Assembly: GCF_006874585.1 (NCBI RefSeq)
Contig: NZ_CP029761.1
Coordinates: forward strand, 879,001 to 943,000
DNA: 64,000 nucleotides
Reading direction: 5' to 3'
Origin: Sphingomonas sp. IC081
GTDB taxonomy: Bacteria > Pseudomonadota > Alphaproteobacteria > Sphingomonadales > Sphingomonadaceae
Part shown: positions 20,043 through 30,952 of the stretch, one piece after another
Layout of the letters: each line of letters begins with the position of its first letter
How positions within the stretch are numbered: position 1 is the first letter of the stretch
Notes under the pieces: model-generated
Seen by the model: the letters and a program-made list of their open reading frames with translations, nothing else
The model's database searches: none
What the model was told of the DNA's origin: nothing
Position numbers and translations under genes: made by a program

Positions 20043-20798
20043 TTACTGCCCGAGTTCGAACTGGACGGTGACGTTCACCGACATCTGCAGTTCACCGGCG
20101 GCAACCGGCGGCGCGGAGGCGAGCGAGGCCATTTCCGCCTTGCGGGCGTACATCACCGGCATCGGCGCATAGCCGCCGCTCTCGCTGATCGAGACGATCC
20201 GCACGACCCGTAGCCCGGCGGCGCGGGCATAGAGGTCGGCACGGGCGCGCGCGGTCCGGATCGCGTCGGTACGGGCCTCGTCCTGCGCGGCTTCGGGCTG
20301 CGACAGCGTGAAGTCGGGGCCGTTCACCTGATTGGCGCCCGCGGTCACCAGCGCGTCGATCACCTTGCCGGTGTCTGCCAATTTACGTTGACGCACGGTG
20401 ACGGTGTTGGTCGCCTGGTAGCCGACGATTGCGCGTGGCTCGCCCGAGAAGCTGCCGTCGGGCTGGCGCCTGGGTTCGGCATAGACCGGATTGAGGCTGA
20501 GGTTGGTGGTCTGGATGTCCTTGTCCGCCACGCCGGCCTTCTTCAGCGCGGCGATCACGCGGGCCATGGCCTGTGAATTGGCGCCCATCGCCTCGCTGGC
20601 GGTCGTGCCCTGCGAGGTGACGCCGGCCGAATAGCTCGCCATGTCCGGGGTGCGGGTGGTCGCGCCCTCGGCATTGACGGTGAGCAGGGTGTGTCCGGCT
20701 TCGATTGCGGGAACGCTCTGCTGCGCCATGGCGGCAGGGGCGCTGGCCAGCGCCAGGGCGGCAAAGGCGGTCGCGGCAAGCAGTCGGGGGGAATTCAT
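20043..20798 (-). CDS. SIMPL domain (DUF541) periplasmic protein
   Basis: A 251-residue secreted protein. Residues 1-26 form a Sec signal peptide ending in AMAQQ. The rest matches the SIMPL/DUF541 fold (relatives: E. coli YggE, Brucella BP26), with the conserved start TLLTVNAEGATTRTPDMASYSAGVTSQG and the long LNPVYAEP...YQATNTVTVR region. YggE-type proteins are linked to oxidative-stress tolerance, but the biochemistry is unclear. GGAGAG lies 9 nt before ATG 20798; the in-frame GTG at 20807 is less well placed. Confidence 0.9.
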   Translation of the reverse strand: MNSPRLLAATAFAALALASAPAAMAQQSVPAIEAGHTLLTVNAEGATTRTPDMASYSAGVTSQGTTASEAMGANSQAMARVIAALKKAGVADKDIQTTNLSLNPVYAEPRRQPDGSFSGEPRAIVGYQATNTVTVRQRKLADTGKVIDALVTAGANQVNGPDFTLSQPEAAQDEARTDAIRTARARADLYARAAGLRVVRIVSISESGGYAPMPVMYARKAEMASLASAPPVAAGELQMSVNVTVQFELGQ

Positions 20799-20954
20799 CA
20801 GTCGCACTCTCCATCCATCATGATCGGGCCATCAGGACCGGATCAACGGTCTGCCGCCCGGGAGGTTGCGCGGCGCTGAACCGTGCATTTCCGGGGGATG
20901 AACGGAGAGACGGAGCCGGGCGGCGTCAGCCTTGGCCCGGCCCGGGAATTTGCG

Positions 20955-21632
20955 TCAGAGCGTGGCCTCGATGGCGCGGGCGGCGGCCAGCGGGTCTTCG
21001 GCGCGGCTGATTGGGCGGCCGATCACCAGCACGCTGGCGCCGTCGTCGCGGGCCTGGCGCGGGGTGACGATGCGCTTCTGGTCGCCGTTGCCGGCATTGT
21101 GCGGGCGCAGGCCGGGGACGACAAAGTAGCCGTCCTTCCACTGCTTGTGCACCGCGCCGACTTCGTGGCCGGAGCAGACGATGCCGTCGAGACCGGACGA
21201 GTGCGCCAGTTCGGCAAGGCGCAGGGCCTGCGCGTGGGGCTGGTCGTTGACGCCGATCGAGGCGAGGTCGTCACCGTCGAGGCTGGTCAGCACGGTCACC
21301 GCCACGACCTTGCAGTTCTCGCCCGCGGCGGCCTTGGCGTCTTCCATCATCGCGCGGCCACCGGCGGCGTGGATGGTGACGATCGAGGGCTGCAGCACGT
21401 GGATCGCCTGCATCGCGCCGGCCACCGTGTTGGGAATGTCGTGCAGCTTGAGGTCGAGGAAGATCGGCAGGCCCAGCTTGTGCAGTTCGTGCACGCCGTG
21501 GTGGCCATGGGCGCAGAAGAATTCGAGCCCCAGCTTGATCCCGCCGATGTGCCCGGCGACCTTGCGGGCCAGCGCTTCGGCAGCGTCGAGGCGGGGCAGG
21601 TCGAGCGCGAGGTAGACGGGATTGTGGTTCAT
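20955..21632 (-). CDS. pyrF: orotidine 5'-phosphate decarboxylase
   Basis: A 225-residue TIM barrel that decarboxylates OMP to UMP, the last step of de novo pyrimidine synthesis. The catalytic Asp-Lys-Asp array is visible in FLDLKLHDIPNT. The phosphate-binding C-terminus reads RIVTPRQARDDGASVLVIGRPI. It starts 4 nt after the stop of the LapA-like gene, so the two are probably co-transcribed. Length is typical of the short bacterial form. Confidence 0.97.
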   Translation of the reverse strand: MNHNPVYLALDLPRLDAAEALARKVAGHIGGIKLGLEFFCAHGHHGVHELHKLGLPIFLDLKLHDIPNTVAGAMQAIHVLQPSIVTIHAAGGRAMMEDAKAAAGENCKVVAVTVLTSLDGDDLASIGVNDQPHAQALRLAELAHSSGLDGIVCSGHEVGAVHKQWKDGYFVVPGLRPHNAGNGDQKRIVTPRQARDDGASVLVIGRPISRAEDPLAAARAIEATL

Positions 21633-21636
21633 GGGA

Positions 21637-21981
21637 TCAGACTTCCGGCGTAGGGTCGAGGGAGGGATCTAGGGTGTGGGCGGCTTCGGGCACGCTGGCA
21701 GGCGCCGTCATCGAGGGCATCGAACTGGCGCGCAGCGAGTTCTCCAGCGTGGCGATGCGGCGGCCCAGCCGCCAGCGCACCGCACGCAGGTAGAGCCACA
21801 CCGGCAGCATGCCGAGGCCGAAGAACAACAGGGCGACAAAACCGACCGGCCATTCGAAGTGAACGTAGTTGCCGTCGTCGAGCGGCCAGAAATTGACCGG
21901 TACCTTGGCCCAGTTCATGGCGATGAAGGCGACAAGGATCGCGGTCAGGGCAATCCACAGCACGGTGCGGATGATATTCAT
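21637..21981 (-). CDS. LapA-domain (DUF1049) inner-membrane protein
   Basis: A 114-residue protein with two hydrophobic helices (about residues 5-22 and 47-66), ending in a cytoplasmic Ala/Pro/Ser-rich tail. The NWAKVPVNFWPLDD...PVGFVALLFFGLGMLPVWLYLRAVRWRLGRRI layout matches the LapA (YciS) family, whose E. coli member helps regulate LPS synthesis through LpxC. GGAGG stands 5-6 nt before the ATG. It precedes pyrF. The exact function in sphingomonads, which have glycosphingolipids in place of most LPS, is open. Confidence 0.85.
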   Translation of the reverse strand: MNIIRTVLWIALTAILVAFIAMNWAKVPVNFWPLDDGNYVHFEWPVGFVALLFFGLGMLPVWLYLRAVRWRLGRRIATLENSLRASSMPSMTAPASVPEAAHTLDPSLDPTPEV

Positions 21982-22082
21982 GCTTCCTCCGGCAATTCCT
22001 GCAGCTGGTTCTGCAAGTCTGGTCGCGCCAATCGCGCAATGCTAAGCGCGATTGGCGGCCATGGGAAGTGTCGGCCGGGAGC

Positions 22083-23396
<1,314 letters not shown>

Positions 23397-23532
23397 GTTC
23401 GACTCCTTTGGCTGACGCGGGTGCCGCTAGGCGCGGTAGGCCCCAAAGGCAAGGATTATGGCAGCGCTCATGGCAGCGGCGATGGCTGGCAGGCGGGCGT
23501 GGACGCCGCAAATCGCCTTTTGACGAGGGCCC

Positions 23533-24825
23533 CTAGCGCACCAGCGCCACCCCGAGGCGCAGGCGGGTGGTGCGGCGGTTGTAGTCGAGCAGGTTCTCGC
23601 CGTAGCCGACAAAGCCCTGGCCGAAGAGATAGAAGTCCGGCCCGCCGCCGAGCAGGCGGCGCAGCGGGTAGGAGAGTTCCCCGCTGGTCGATCCCTTGCC
23701 GCTGGAGAAGCTGAAGCGGGTGAGCGAGGAGAAACGCCAGCCGTTCTCCCGACCGATCTGGAACGAGATGCCGCTGTTGCCGCGGTAGCGCCGGATGTCC
23801 GGGTTGTCGGAAAGATCGCCGACGAACAGCCAGACGCGCGGCTGCACGGTCAGGCGCAAGTCGTCGGCCAGCGTGAACGCGGCCATTGGCGCGAGGTAGA
23901 TGGTGTTCATGCTGCGCGAATCGTCGCCGTCGCGGCCGTTCGATTCGTGGCGCACGCCGACCTGGGCGCTCAGCGTGGCCTTGTCGGAAAGCACCTTGGG
24001 CGCGGAGACGTAGAAGGCTTCGGGCTGGAAATCGATGTTGCGGAAGGGCGAGGAATTGGCGCCCAGATCCCAGAACATGCGCTGGGTATAGGCAAAGTAG
24101 AGCCCGTCGGCGAGCGCGCGGCCCCCTTCGTGGGCGCGGCTGCCGAACAGCTGGTACTTGAAGCTGAGCTGCAGGCGTGCGTCGCTGTTGGTGCCGGGGC
24201 CATAGACCGCATACGTCGGCTCGTAGGCGGAAAGGTTGCCGATATAGGCGTTGCCGACCGTGCGGTCGCTGGGCGGCGGCGTCGGCGGAAGCGGCATGGC
24301 GGCAGGCGGGGGCGGAGGAGCGGCGAGCGCCACATCCGGGCCGGGGTGCCAGGGCGGGCCGCCTTCAGGGGCCGGATTCGGGGCCGGATTCGGGGCGGGA
24401 GATTGCACCGCGAGCGATACGGCCTGTCCGCCCCAGCCGGGCACCGAGAGCTGGGCGCTTTCCGCAAGGCTGCCGCCGGCCAGCCGGTACCGGACGGTGG
24501 TGAAGCGGCCGGGGGCGACCGCCACCGATGCCGGCGCCGATGCCTCGCGCTGCAAGGTGACGGTGCGGCCTTCCCCGAAGGCGCCGGGCCGCGTCACCCG
24601 CGCCTCGACCACCGCGGGCAGGCTGGCCTCGGCGGCGGCCGCGCCGGTGTTGAGCAGCCGCACGTCGAGCAGGGCGCCGCCCTCGCTGTCGGTCTCGGCA
24701 TGGCCGATCAGCACTTCGATCGTGGCGGGAAGCGCCGACTGAGCCCGCACTGCCTGGGGGATTGCGGTGCCGGACAGAATGATGGGCAGGGCGAAGGCCG
24801 GGAGGAAGCGAGGTGAACCAGTCAT
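23533..24825 (-). CDS. pldA: outer-membrane phospholipase A (OMPLA) with N-terminal extension
   Basis: A 430-residue protein. The C-terminal half (from about residue 220) is a beta-barrel with the OMPLA active site RHESNGRDGDDSRSMN. Spacing matches E. coli PldA exactly: His293, Ser295 and Asn307 stand for H142, S144 and N156, and Arg298/Ser303 for the calcium ligands R147/S152. The enzyme hydrolyses phospholipids that reach the outer leaflet. Before the barrel lies a signal peptide, a roughly 120-residue beta-sandwich-like domain and a Pro-rich linker, which the 289-residue E. coli enzyme lacks. ATG 24825 gives the best signal peptide. GTG 24876 is possible. Confidence 0.88.
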   Translation of the reverse strand: MTGSPRFLPAFALPIILSGTAIPQAVRAQSALPATIEVLIGHAETDSEGGALLDVRLLNTGAAAAEASLPAVVEARVTRPGAFGEGRTVTLQREASAPASVAVAPGRFTTVRYRLAGGSLAESAQLSVPGWGGQAVSLAVQSPAPNPAPNPAPEGGPPWHPGPDVALAAPPPPPAAMPLPPTPPPSDRTVGNAYIGNLSAYEPTYAVYGPGTNSDARLQLSFKYQLFGSRAHEGGRALADGLYFAYTQRMFWDLGANSSPFRNIDFQPEAFYVSAPKVLSDKATLSAQVGVRHESNGRDGDDSRSMNTIYLAPMAAFTLADDLRLTVQPRVWLFVGDLSDNPDIRRYRGNSGISFQIGRENGWRFSSLTRFSFSSGKGSTSGELSYPLRRLLGGGPDFYLFGQGFVGYGENLLDYNRRTTRLRLGVALVR

Positions 24826-24930
24826 GCGGAGGGGGCGACCTTCCGGTGCGGATAAACAAGCTAGGCGGGATCGCACCTGTTCTTCGCCGCCTCCTGCAAG
24901 ATACCGATTTCTTTCGGGATTGCGAGCGTA

Positions 24931-26022
24931 TCAACCCGTAGGCGGTGATGCCGCCGGCACCGGGCAGGCGGGGCTGCGGGTCAGCGCGGCCTTCCAGCGC
25001 AGTTCGTAGGTCACCATGAACCCGTCGTGGTCGGACAGCACCGGACTGTCCGGGCTGCCGTCGAACAGGGCTTCCACCCTGACCGGGCGGATCTTCACCG
25101 CATCGCCGCTCCAGAGGAACTGGAGGTCCTGCGTATCCATCCAGGGCTCGTCGCCGTCCCATGACATCTTCACCTCGCAGCCCGAATCGGGCGACGCGCA
25201 GATGCGGTGGACAAGGCCGAGCGACTGGTAGCGGGAAAAGTTCTCCCAGCGCGGCTCGGAGCGGCGCATGTTGAAATCGCCGCCGAACACCAGCGGCAGG
25301 CCGTCGTCGTGGGTCTCGTCGATGAAGCGCGAGGCTTCCTGCGCCTGCCGGTCATGCGCGGCAAGGTTGCGCGCGGCCGGCGCCCCCGAGGCCCCGCGCG
25401 AGTTCATGTGGGTGTCGTAGACGTCGATCGGCGTGGGCACGCCGGGAATGGCGATGCGGGCCATGGCGATGCCCTTGTTGGACAGGCAGTCGAACCCCGC
25501 GCAGGAACGGCGGCCATAGGCGCGGCGGCTGTAGTTGACGATGGGCCAGCGCGAGGCGATCGCCAGCCCGCTGCCATAGAGGTGGATGCCGATCTCGCCG
25601 CGCTTCAGGCTGGAGCGGCCGGGCAGGAACCTGCGGGTCGATCCCCGCGCGCCGGTGGTGCGGCGCGGGCCGGACGTGATCGCCGGATAGCCCGCGGCCG
25701 CGACCGCGCGCTTGGCGGCATCGCTGAACATTTCCTGGAACAGCACGATGTCGGGGCCGCTCCCGGCCTCGCGCATGGCGGAGAGGCGGCGGCCGATCCG
25801 TTCGAGGGAGGGGCGCCTGCCGGTGCGGGCGGGCCAGCCGAGGCCCTCGATATTGTAGGTCAGCACGGTGATGTGGGTCGAGGCGAAGGCGCCGTCCGGC
25901 GATCGGGACAAGTGCGGGGGCAGGGTCTGCGCGCAAGGCACGTGGGCCACGGGCGGCGGCAGGGTGGAGCAGCCCGTCGCCAGCAGCAGGGGGAGGAGGG
26001 AGAGGCGGGCGAGACCGGGCAT
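24931..26022 (-). CDS. endonuclease/exonuclease/phosphatase family lipoprotein
   Basis: A 363-residue protein with a lipoprotein signal (lipobox LATGC at about residue 17) and an EEP-fold domain. Conserved catalytic pieces are LTYNIEGLG (metal Asn), FQEMF (metal Glu), GGDFNMRR (Asp/Asn) and SDHDGFMV (catalytic Asp-His). EEP enzymes cleave phosphodiesters or phosphomonoesters of nucleic acids or lipids; a surface-attached sphingomyelinase-like or nuclease role is possible here. I start at ATG 26022, where the signal sequence begins. The 3' end lies about 105 bp from the OMPLA gene start, and both act outside the cytoplasm. Confidence 0.85.
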   Translation of the reverse strand: MPGLARLSLLPLLLATGCSTLPPPVAHVPCAQTLPPHLSRSPDGAFASTHITVLTYNIEGLGWPARTGRRPSLERIGRRLSAMREAGSGPDIVLFQEMFSDAAKRAVAAAGYPAITSGPRRTTGARGSTRRFLPGRSSLKRGEIGIHLYGSGLAIASRWPIVNYSRRAYGRRSCAGFDCLSNKGIAMARIAIPGVPTPIDVYDTHMNSRGASGAPAARNLAAHDRQAQEASRFIDETHDDGLPLVFGGDFNMRRSEPRWENFSRYQSLGLVHRICASPDSGCEVKMSWDGDEPWMDTQDLQFLWSGDAVKIRPVRVEALFDGSPDSPVLSDHDGFMVTYELRWKAALTRSPACPVPAASPPTG

Positions 26023-26123
26023 GCGGGTGGGGGATCCTGCTGTCGGGGCGGTCGGGGCTAAGTCGTGAGTGGAGCGCGATCGTTCCGGACAACCGGGGAC
26101 GATACGGGGGTTTCCAAAGATAA

Positions 26124-26885
26124 CTAGGCGATTTGTAGGTTTGTGGCGGGGAGCGGGCCGGGCCATGCGAAGGACAGCGCCACTTCGCCGGTCACGCTGC
26201 CGTCCGGGGCGAAGCTGCGCTCGACGATCCGGCCTTGTCCACCGGCAGACAAGGCCAGCACCGTGCTGCACCGGGTGCCGTAGACGAAATCGCGGATGAA
26301 GACCGGGGCAAAGCGCGGCTCCGGCCCGTCCTGCGGGCGGGCGATGCGGCGATCCGGGTGCTCCGACCGCAGGGCGGCGAACAGCGCCGCGAAGTCCTGT
26401 CCGCCGCTGGACAGCCACGCGGCCAGGGCCGTCTGGACCGCGCGGGTCTTGGGCCAGGGCACGTCGAAGCCGCCGTTCGAGAGGCCGTGGATGCCGGGGG
26501 CGAGGGGGCGCGATTCGGTCCTGGGATGATTGGTGAGGAAGCGCGCCTCGCTGCCCGCCACGTCGACGAGGTTGAACGGGTTCATCGTCGCCACCGGCTC
26601 GGGCGTGCGGCCCTGCAGCAGGTCGGTGACCAGAATGCCCCGCGAAGGACGTCCGGGCTGCGCGCCTTCGGGCACCCGGTAATTGGTGACGAGGGCAAAG
26701 CGGCCCGCCTCGCTCAGCCCCATCCAGGTGCCGTGGCCGACGAGGTCCCGCCCGGCGACGATGCCCGAGCCATCGTCCCAGCGCGCCAGCGGGGCGCTGG
26801 CGCGGGCGTGGAACTCGTCCCGGTTGCCGATGACAACCAGTGGCCAGTCGGGATGCGCCTTCCAGGCAAGAGCGGCGACACACAT
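26124..26885 (-). CDS. NRDE family protein (TANGO2-like)
   Basis: A 253-residue NTN-hydrolase-like protein of the NRDE/TANGO2 family. The start MCVAALAWKAHPDWPLVVIGNRDEF contains both the conserved Cys2 (the would-be N-terminal nucleophile) and the defining NRDE motif. LTNHP, LSNG and YGTRCSTVLAL further along are also family hallmarks. The biochemical role is uncertain; eukaryotic TANGO2 has been linked to haem and lipid handling. The ATG overlaps the radC stop by one base (TGATG), so it is translated downstream of radC. Confidence 0.88.
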   Translation of the reverse strand: MCVAALAWKAHPDWPLVVIGNRDEFHARASAPLARWDDGSGIVAGRDLVGHGTWMGLSEAGRFALVTNYRVPEGAQPGRPSRGILVTDLLQGRTPEPVATMNPFNLVDVAGSEARFLTNHPRTESRPLAPGIHGLSNGGFDVPWPKTRAVQTALAAWLSSGGQDFAALFAALRSEHPDRRIARPQDGPEPRFAPVFIRDFVYGTRCSTVLALSAGGQGRIVERSFAPDGSVTGEVALSFAWPGPLPATNLQIA

Positions 26886-27616
26886 CAGATCAGGCCCTTG
26901 GCTTTCAGGCTGACATGCCCCTCGCGCCCGATCACCACGTGGTCGTGGACCACGATGCCGAGCAGGCGGCCGGCCTCGGCGATGCGGTTGGTCACGTCGA
27001 TGTCGGCGCGGCTGGGCTGGGGCGAGCCGCTGGGGTGGTTGTGCACGAGGATGAGCCCGGTGGCGCCGAGGTCGAGCGCGCGGCGGATCACCTCGCGCGG
27101 GTGGATGGCGGCCTCGTCGATCGAGCCTTCGCCGACCATCTCGTCGAGAATCAGCATGTTCTTGGCGTTGAGATACAGCACGCGCACGCGTTCGCGGGTG
27201 AGGTGGGCCATGTCGATGGTGAGATAGTCCACCAGCACCTGCCACGATCCGATCACCGGCGCCTCGCGCAGCCGCTGGCGGGCGAGGCGGGTGGCGGCGA
27301 CGGTGACGATCTTCAGCGCGACGGCGCTGGCCTCGCCCATGCCGGGATGGGCGGCCAGCGTGCGCGCGTCGGCCTGGAGCACGCCCGCGAGCGATCCGAA
27401 TCGCTGCAGCAGGCTGCGCGCGAGCGGTTTCATGTCGCGCCGGGGAACGGCCTGCATCAGCAGGAGTTCTATCACCTCGTGATCCGCCAGAGCTTCCCCG
27501 CCGCCCTCGACCAGCCGCTTGCGCAGCCGCGCGCGGTGCCCGCTGGGGTCGTTGCCCGCGTCCTTTGGCCCGGTGGTGGCCGTCGGTTCATCGAAGAGAC
27601 TGTCGTGGTCGGGCAT
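26885..27616 (-). CDS. radC: DNA repair protein RadC (JAB/MPN domain)
   Basis: A 243-residue member of the RadC (DUF2466) family. An N-terminal helix-hairpin-helix-like part (LEGGGEAL-type through HPGMGEASAVALK) precedes the JAB-like metalloprotease domain with HNHPSGSPQPSRAD. This carries the His-x-His and Asp ligands of a zinc site. Its role in repair is disputed and its enzymatic substrate unknown. I start at ATG 27616. The gene is divergent from ydbH with a 54-bp gap, and the NRDE gene overlaps its stop. Confidence 0.93.
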   Translation of the reverse strand: MPDHDSLFDEPTATTGPKDAGNDPSGHRARLRKRLVEGGGEALADHEVIELLLMQAVPRRDMKPLARSLLQRFGSLAGVLQADARTLAAHPGMGEASAVALKIVTVAATRLARQRLREAPVIGSWQVLVDYLTIDMAHLTRERVRVLYLNAKNMLILDEMVGEGSIDEAAIHPREVIRRALDLGATGLILVHNHPSGSPQPSRADIDVTNRIAEAGRLLGIVVHDHVVIGREGHVSLKAKGLI

Positions 27617-27670
27617 AAGCTCTGCGAACAATTGCCTTTCCCGGCGCAGACGCGCAAGTGAACGATCTGA

Positions 27671-30600
27671 ATGTCCGAGGTGCGAGACCTGACCGACCCC
27701 CCGGCGGAAGCTGACCGCCCCTCCCGTGCCGCCCCACGTTCCCGGCCGCGTGCCCGCAGGCGCATGGTCGCGACAAGTGCGCTTGGCGTGGTGACCCTCC
27801 TCGCGCTCGGCGCAGGCACCGCCTGGATCCTGCGCAAGGACATTGCCGAGAACGTGATCGGCAGCGAGCTGAAGAAGCTCGGCCTGCCCGCACGCTACGA
27901 GATCGTCACGATCTCGCCTTCGGAGCAGGTGGTACGCAATCTCGTGATCGGCGATCCGCGCCGCCCCGACCTCACCGTCGAGGAAGTGCGGGTGGCGACG
28001 CGGGTGGTCTGGGGCTGGCCGGGCATCGGCCGCATCACGCTGGTCCGCCCGCGCCTCTACGGACGCTATCACGGCGGCAGGCTCAGCCTGGGCGCGCTCG
28101 ACAAGGCGCTTTCATCGGGTGGGGCCGCCGACAAGGACCATCCGCTGCCCGACTACGACATCGGCCTGGTCGACGGCCGCGCGCTGATCGACAGCGACTA
28201 TGGCCGCGTGGCCGCCAAGCTCGACGGGATCGGCCCCTTGCGTGGCGGTTTCGAAGGGCGGCTGGCGGTCGTCGCGCCGGACCTTGCGGTGGCGGGATGC
28301 CGGGCGGCGCAGGCCACGCTTTACGGCAGGCTGCGGGTCGGCGGCGAGAAGCCGTCTTTCACCGGTCCGCTGCGGCTCGGCCGGCTCGACTGTCCTGCGC
28401 AGGACATCCACCTTGCGAAATCGGCGCTGCAGTTCGACGGCACGCTCGATTCGCGGCTCGACGGCGCCGAGGGAAGGCTGGGCCTCGAAGGCGGCGCGCT
28501 GCGGCTGGCGCAGAACCGGCTTGGGGGGCTAACCGCTTCCAGCCGCTTCACTTTCCGCAAGCAGGCGCTGACCGCGACGTACAAGGTCGCGGCGCGCGGG
28601 ATCGTCACCCCGCAGGCCGGCGTGCAGGCCTTGTCGCTCGATGGACAGGTGCGCAGCGATCCCGGCCTGAAAAACGTCGATGTCGAGGCCGACCTGGCGG
28701 GGCGCGGCGTGGTGCCGGGGGCCATGGCCGACCGCGCGCTGGCGGACCTTGCCAGAAGCGGCGAGGGCACGCTGGTCGCCCCGCTGACCAACCGCATCCG
28801 CGCCGCGCTGGGGCGCGAGGCACGCGGCTCGACGCTTGATGCCCATGTGATTCTGCGCCGCGACGCGCGGCAGTGGAGCCTGGTTGTCCCGCGCGGGAAC
28901 TGGCGCGGCACCAGCGGCGCTTCGCTGCTGGCGCTGTCGCGCGTGCAAGGGGTGTTCGGGGCGGCGGGCAAGGGTCGTCCCGTCTTCACCGGCAATTTCG
29001 CCAGCAGCGGGCAGGGGCTGCCGCGCGTCTCCGGTCGCATGGAAAGCACTGCGAACGGCCGATTGGCGCTGAGCGTCAGCATGCCGGAATACCGGGCCGA
29101 CGATGCGCGGCTGGGCGCTGCGAGCATGGCCTTGCCGCACCTTCTGGTGAGCCAGGCCGCCGACGGCGCGATGACGTTCGGCGGCGAGGCGCGCCTGTCC
29201 GGCGCCTTGCCGGGCGGACGGGCCGACGGGCTGGTGCTGCCGATCGAGGGACGCTGGGCGGCCGATGGTGCGCTGGCGCTCTGGCCGGGCTGTACCACGG
29301 TGGCCTTCGAGCGTCTGGCGCTGGCCAATCTGACACTGGACCGGCGCCGCCTGCCGGTCTGTCCCGCGCGGGGCAAGCCGATCCTGGCGCTTGGCGCCGG
29401 CGGCGGCATGGCGATCACGGCGGGTGTCCCCGCGCTCGACCTGACCGGACGGCTGGGCGGCACCCGCATCCGCCTGACCAGCGGTGCGGTGGGGTATGCG
29501 CAAGTGCCCGGCAGGCCCGGGGCGCTTGCGGCGCGGGGCATCGATGTCGAGCTTGGCACCGCCGAGGCGCCTTCGCGCTTCCGCATCGCCCGGCTCGGCG
29601 CCCGGGTCGGCAAGGACATCGCCGGAACCTTCGACGAAAGCGACGTGATGCTGGCCGCGGTGCCGATGGACCTGCGGCAAACCGGTGGACAATGGCGCTA
29701 CGCGGGCGGCGTGCTGAGCCTTGAGGGCGCCCATTTCACCCTGGTCGACCGCCAGCAGGCACCGCGTTTCGAACCGCTGGTCGCCCGTGATGCCACGCTG
29801 CGGCTGGCGAACGGTGTCATCACCGCCAACGCCCTGCTGCGCGAGCCGAAGAGCGACCGGGCGATCGTGCGCGCCGACATCGTCCACGATCTCAACCGGA
29901 CCCGTGGCCACGCCGATCTGGCGGTCGACGACCTGCGTTTCGACGACAAGCTGCAGGCAGGCACGCTTTCGGCGATGATGGTGGGTGTCGTCTCGAACCT
30001 CGAGGGGACGGTCAAGGGAACCGGGCGGATCGACTGGGCGGCGGACAAGGTGACCAGCCACGGCCGGTTTTCCACCGGTGGACTGGACTTTGCGGCGGCG
30101 TTCGGTCCGGTGAAGGGCCTGTCCGGCGATGTCGTCTTTACCGACTTGCTGGGCATGGTGACGGCGCCGAACCAGACGCTCCGGCTCGCCTCGGTCAATC
30201 CCGGCATCGAAGTGACCGATGGCACGCTGTCGTTCCAGATGGAACCGAACTACCTGCTGCGCATCAATGGCGCGCGCTGGCCGTTCATGGACGGCACGCT
30301 GGCGCTGGAGCCGGCGACGATGACCATCGGCGCGGCGGAAACGCGCCGCTACACGCTCACCGTCAAGGGGCTCAACGCGGCGACTTTCGTGCAGCACCTC
30401 GAAGTCGGCAATATCAATGCCTCGGGCGTGTTCGACGGCGAAGTGCCGCTGGTGTTCGACGAGAACGGCGGGCACATCGACAACGGTTTCCTGCGCTCGC
30501 GGGTGCCGGGGGGCAATGTCAGCTATATCGGCGCGCTGACCTACAAGGACCTCTCGGCGATGGGCAATTTTGCCTTCTCGGCGCTGAAATCGGTCGATTA

Positions 30601-30952
30601 CAAGCAGATGGAGATCGGTCTTGATGGATCGCTGGCGGGCGATATCCTTACCCGGATCAGCTTTGACGGGCTGAGCCAGGGGGCAGGGGCTTCCAAGAAC
30701 TTCGTGACCAAACAAGTGGCGAAGCTGCCGATCCACTTCATCGTCAATGTGAAAGCGCCGTTCATGAGCCTGTTCGGCAACATGCGCTCGTTGTACGACC
30801 CCACCTTCATCAAGGATCCGCGCATCATCAGTGCCGAGGCCGCGCTTCAGGCGCAGGCAAAAGCCGCCGCAGGCATCCCTGCAGCCGCCCGAACAACGAC
30901 TGATCCTGCACAACACACCATTCAGCCTTCAGACAGCGAGAGAAAACCATGA
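27671..30952 (+). CDS. ydbH: YdbH family AsmA-like intermembrane transport protein
   Basis: A 1093-residue protein. A basic cytoplasmic N-terminus (PRARRR) leads into one transmembrane helix (about residues 33-52), followed by a very long, beta-strand-rich periplasmic region typical of AsmA-like bridge proteins. In E. coli, YdbH acts with TamB and YhdP to carry phospholipids to the outer membrane. The assignment rests on architecture and on the two genes that follow, which encode YnbE- and YdbL-like products in the same order as in E. coli. The stop overlaps the ynbE start (ATGA). Confidence 0.88.
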   Translation: MSEVRDLTDPPAEADRPSRAAPRSRPRARRRMVATSALGVVTLLALGAGTAWILRKDIAENVIGSELKKLGLPARYEIVTISPSEQVVRNLVIGDPRRPDLTVEEVRVATRVVWGWPGIGRITLVRPRLYGRYHGGRLSLGALDKALSSGGAADKDHPLPDYDIGLVDGRALIDSDYGRVAAKLDGIGPLRGGFEGRLAVVAPDLAVAGCRAAQATLYGRLRVGGEKPSFTGPLRLGRLDCPAQDIHLAKSALQFDGTLDSRLDGAEGRLGLEGGALRLAQNRLGGLTASSRFTFRKQALTATYKVAARGIVTPQAGVQALSLDGQVRSDPGLKNVDVEADLAGRGVVPGAMADRALADLARSGEGTLVAPLTNRIRAALGREARGSTLDAHVILRRDARQWSLVVPRGNWRGTSGASLLALSRVQGVFGAAGKGRPVFTGNFASSGQGLPRVSGRMESTANGRLALSVSMPEYRADDARLGAASMALPHLLVSQAADGAMTFGGEARLSGALPGGRADGLVLPIEGRWAADGALALWPGCTTVAFERLALANLTLDRRRLPVCPARGKPILALGAGGGMAITAGVPALDLTGRLGGTRIRLTSGAVGYAQVPGRPGALAARGIDVELGTAEAPSRFRIARLGARVGKDIAGTFDESDVMLAAVPMDLRQTGGQWRYAGGVLSLEGAHFTLVDRQQAPRFEPLVARDATLRLANGVITANALLREPKSDRAIVRADIVHDLNRTRGHADLAVDDLRFDDKLQAGTLSAMMVGVVSNLEGTVKGTGRIDWAADKVTSHGRFSTGGLDFAAAFGPVKGLSGDVVFTDLLGMVTAPNQTLRLASVNPGIEVTDGTLSFQMEPNYLLRINGARWPFMDGTLALEPATMTIGAAETRRYTLTVKGLNAATFVQHLEVGNINASGVFDGEVPLVFDENGGHIDNGFLRSRVPGGNVSYIGALTYKDLSAMGNFAFSALKSVDYKQMEIGLDGSLAGDILTRISFDGLSQGAGASKNFVTKQVAKLPIHFIVNVKAPFMSLFGNMRSLYDPTFIKDPRIISAEAALQAQAKAAAGIPAAARTTTDPAQHTIQPSDSERKP

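Noticed and set aside
28529..30916. A 795-codon open frame on the minus strand opposite ydbH, and shorter ones beside it
   Set aside because: Reads as His/Arg/Gln-rich noise without domains; high-GC antisense of a real gene with lipoprotein partners downstream.
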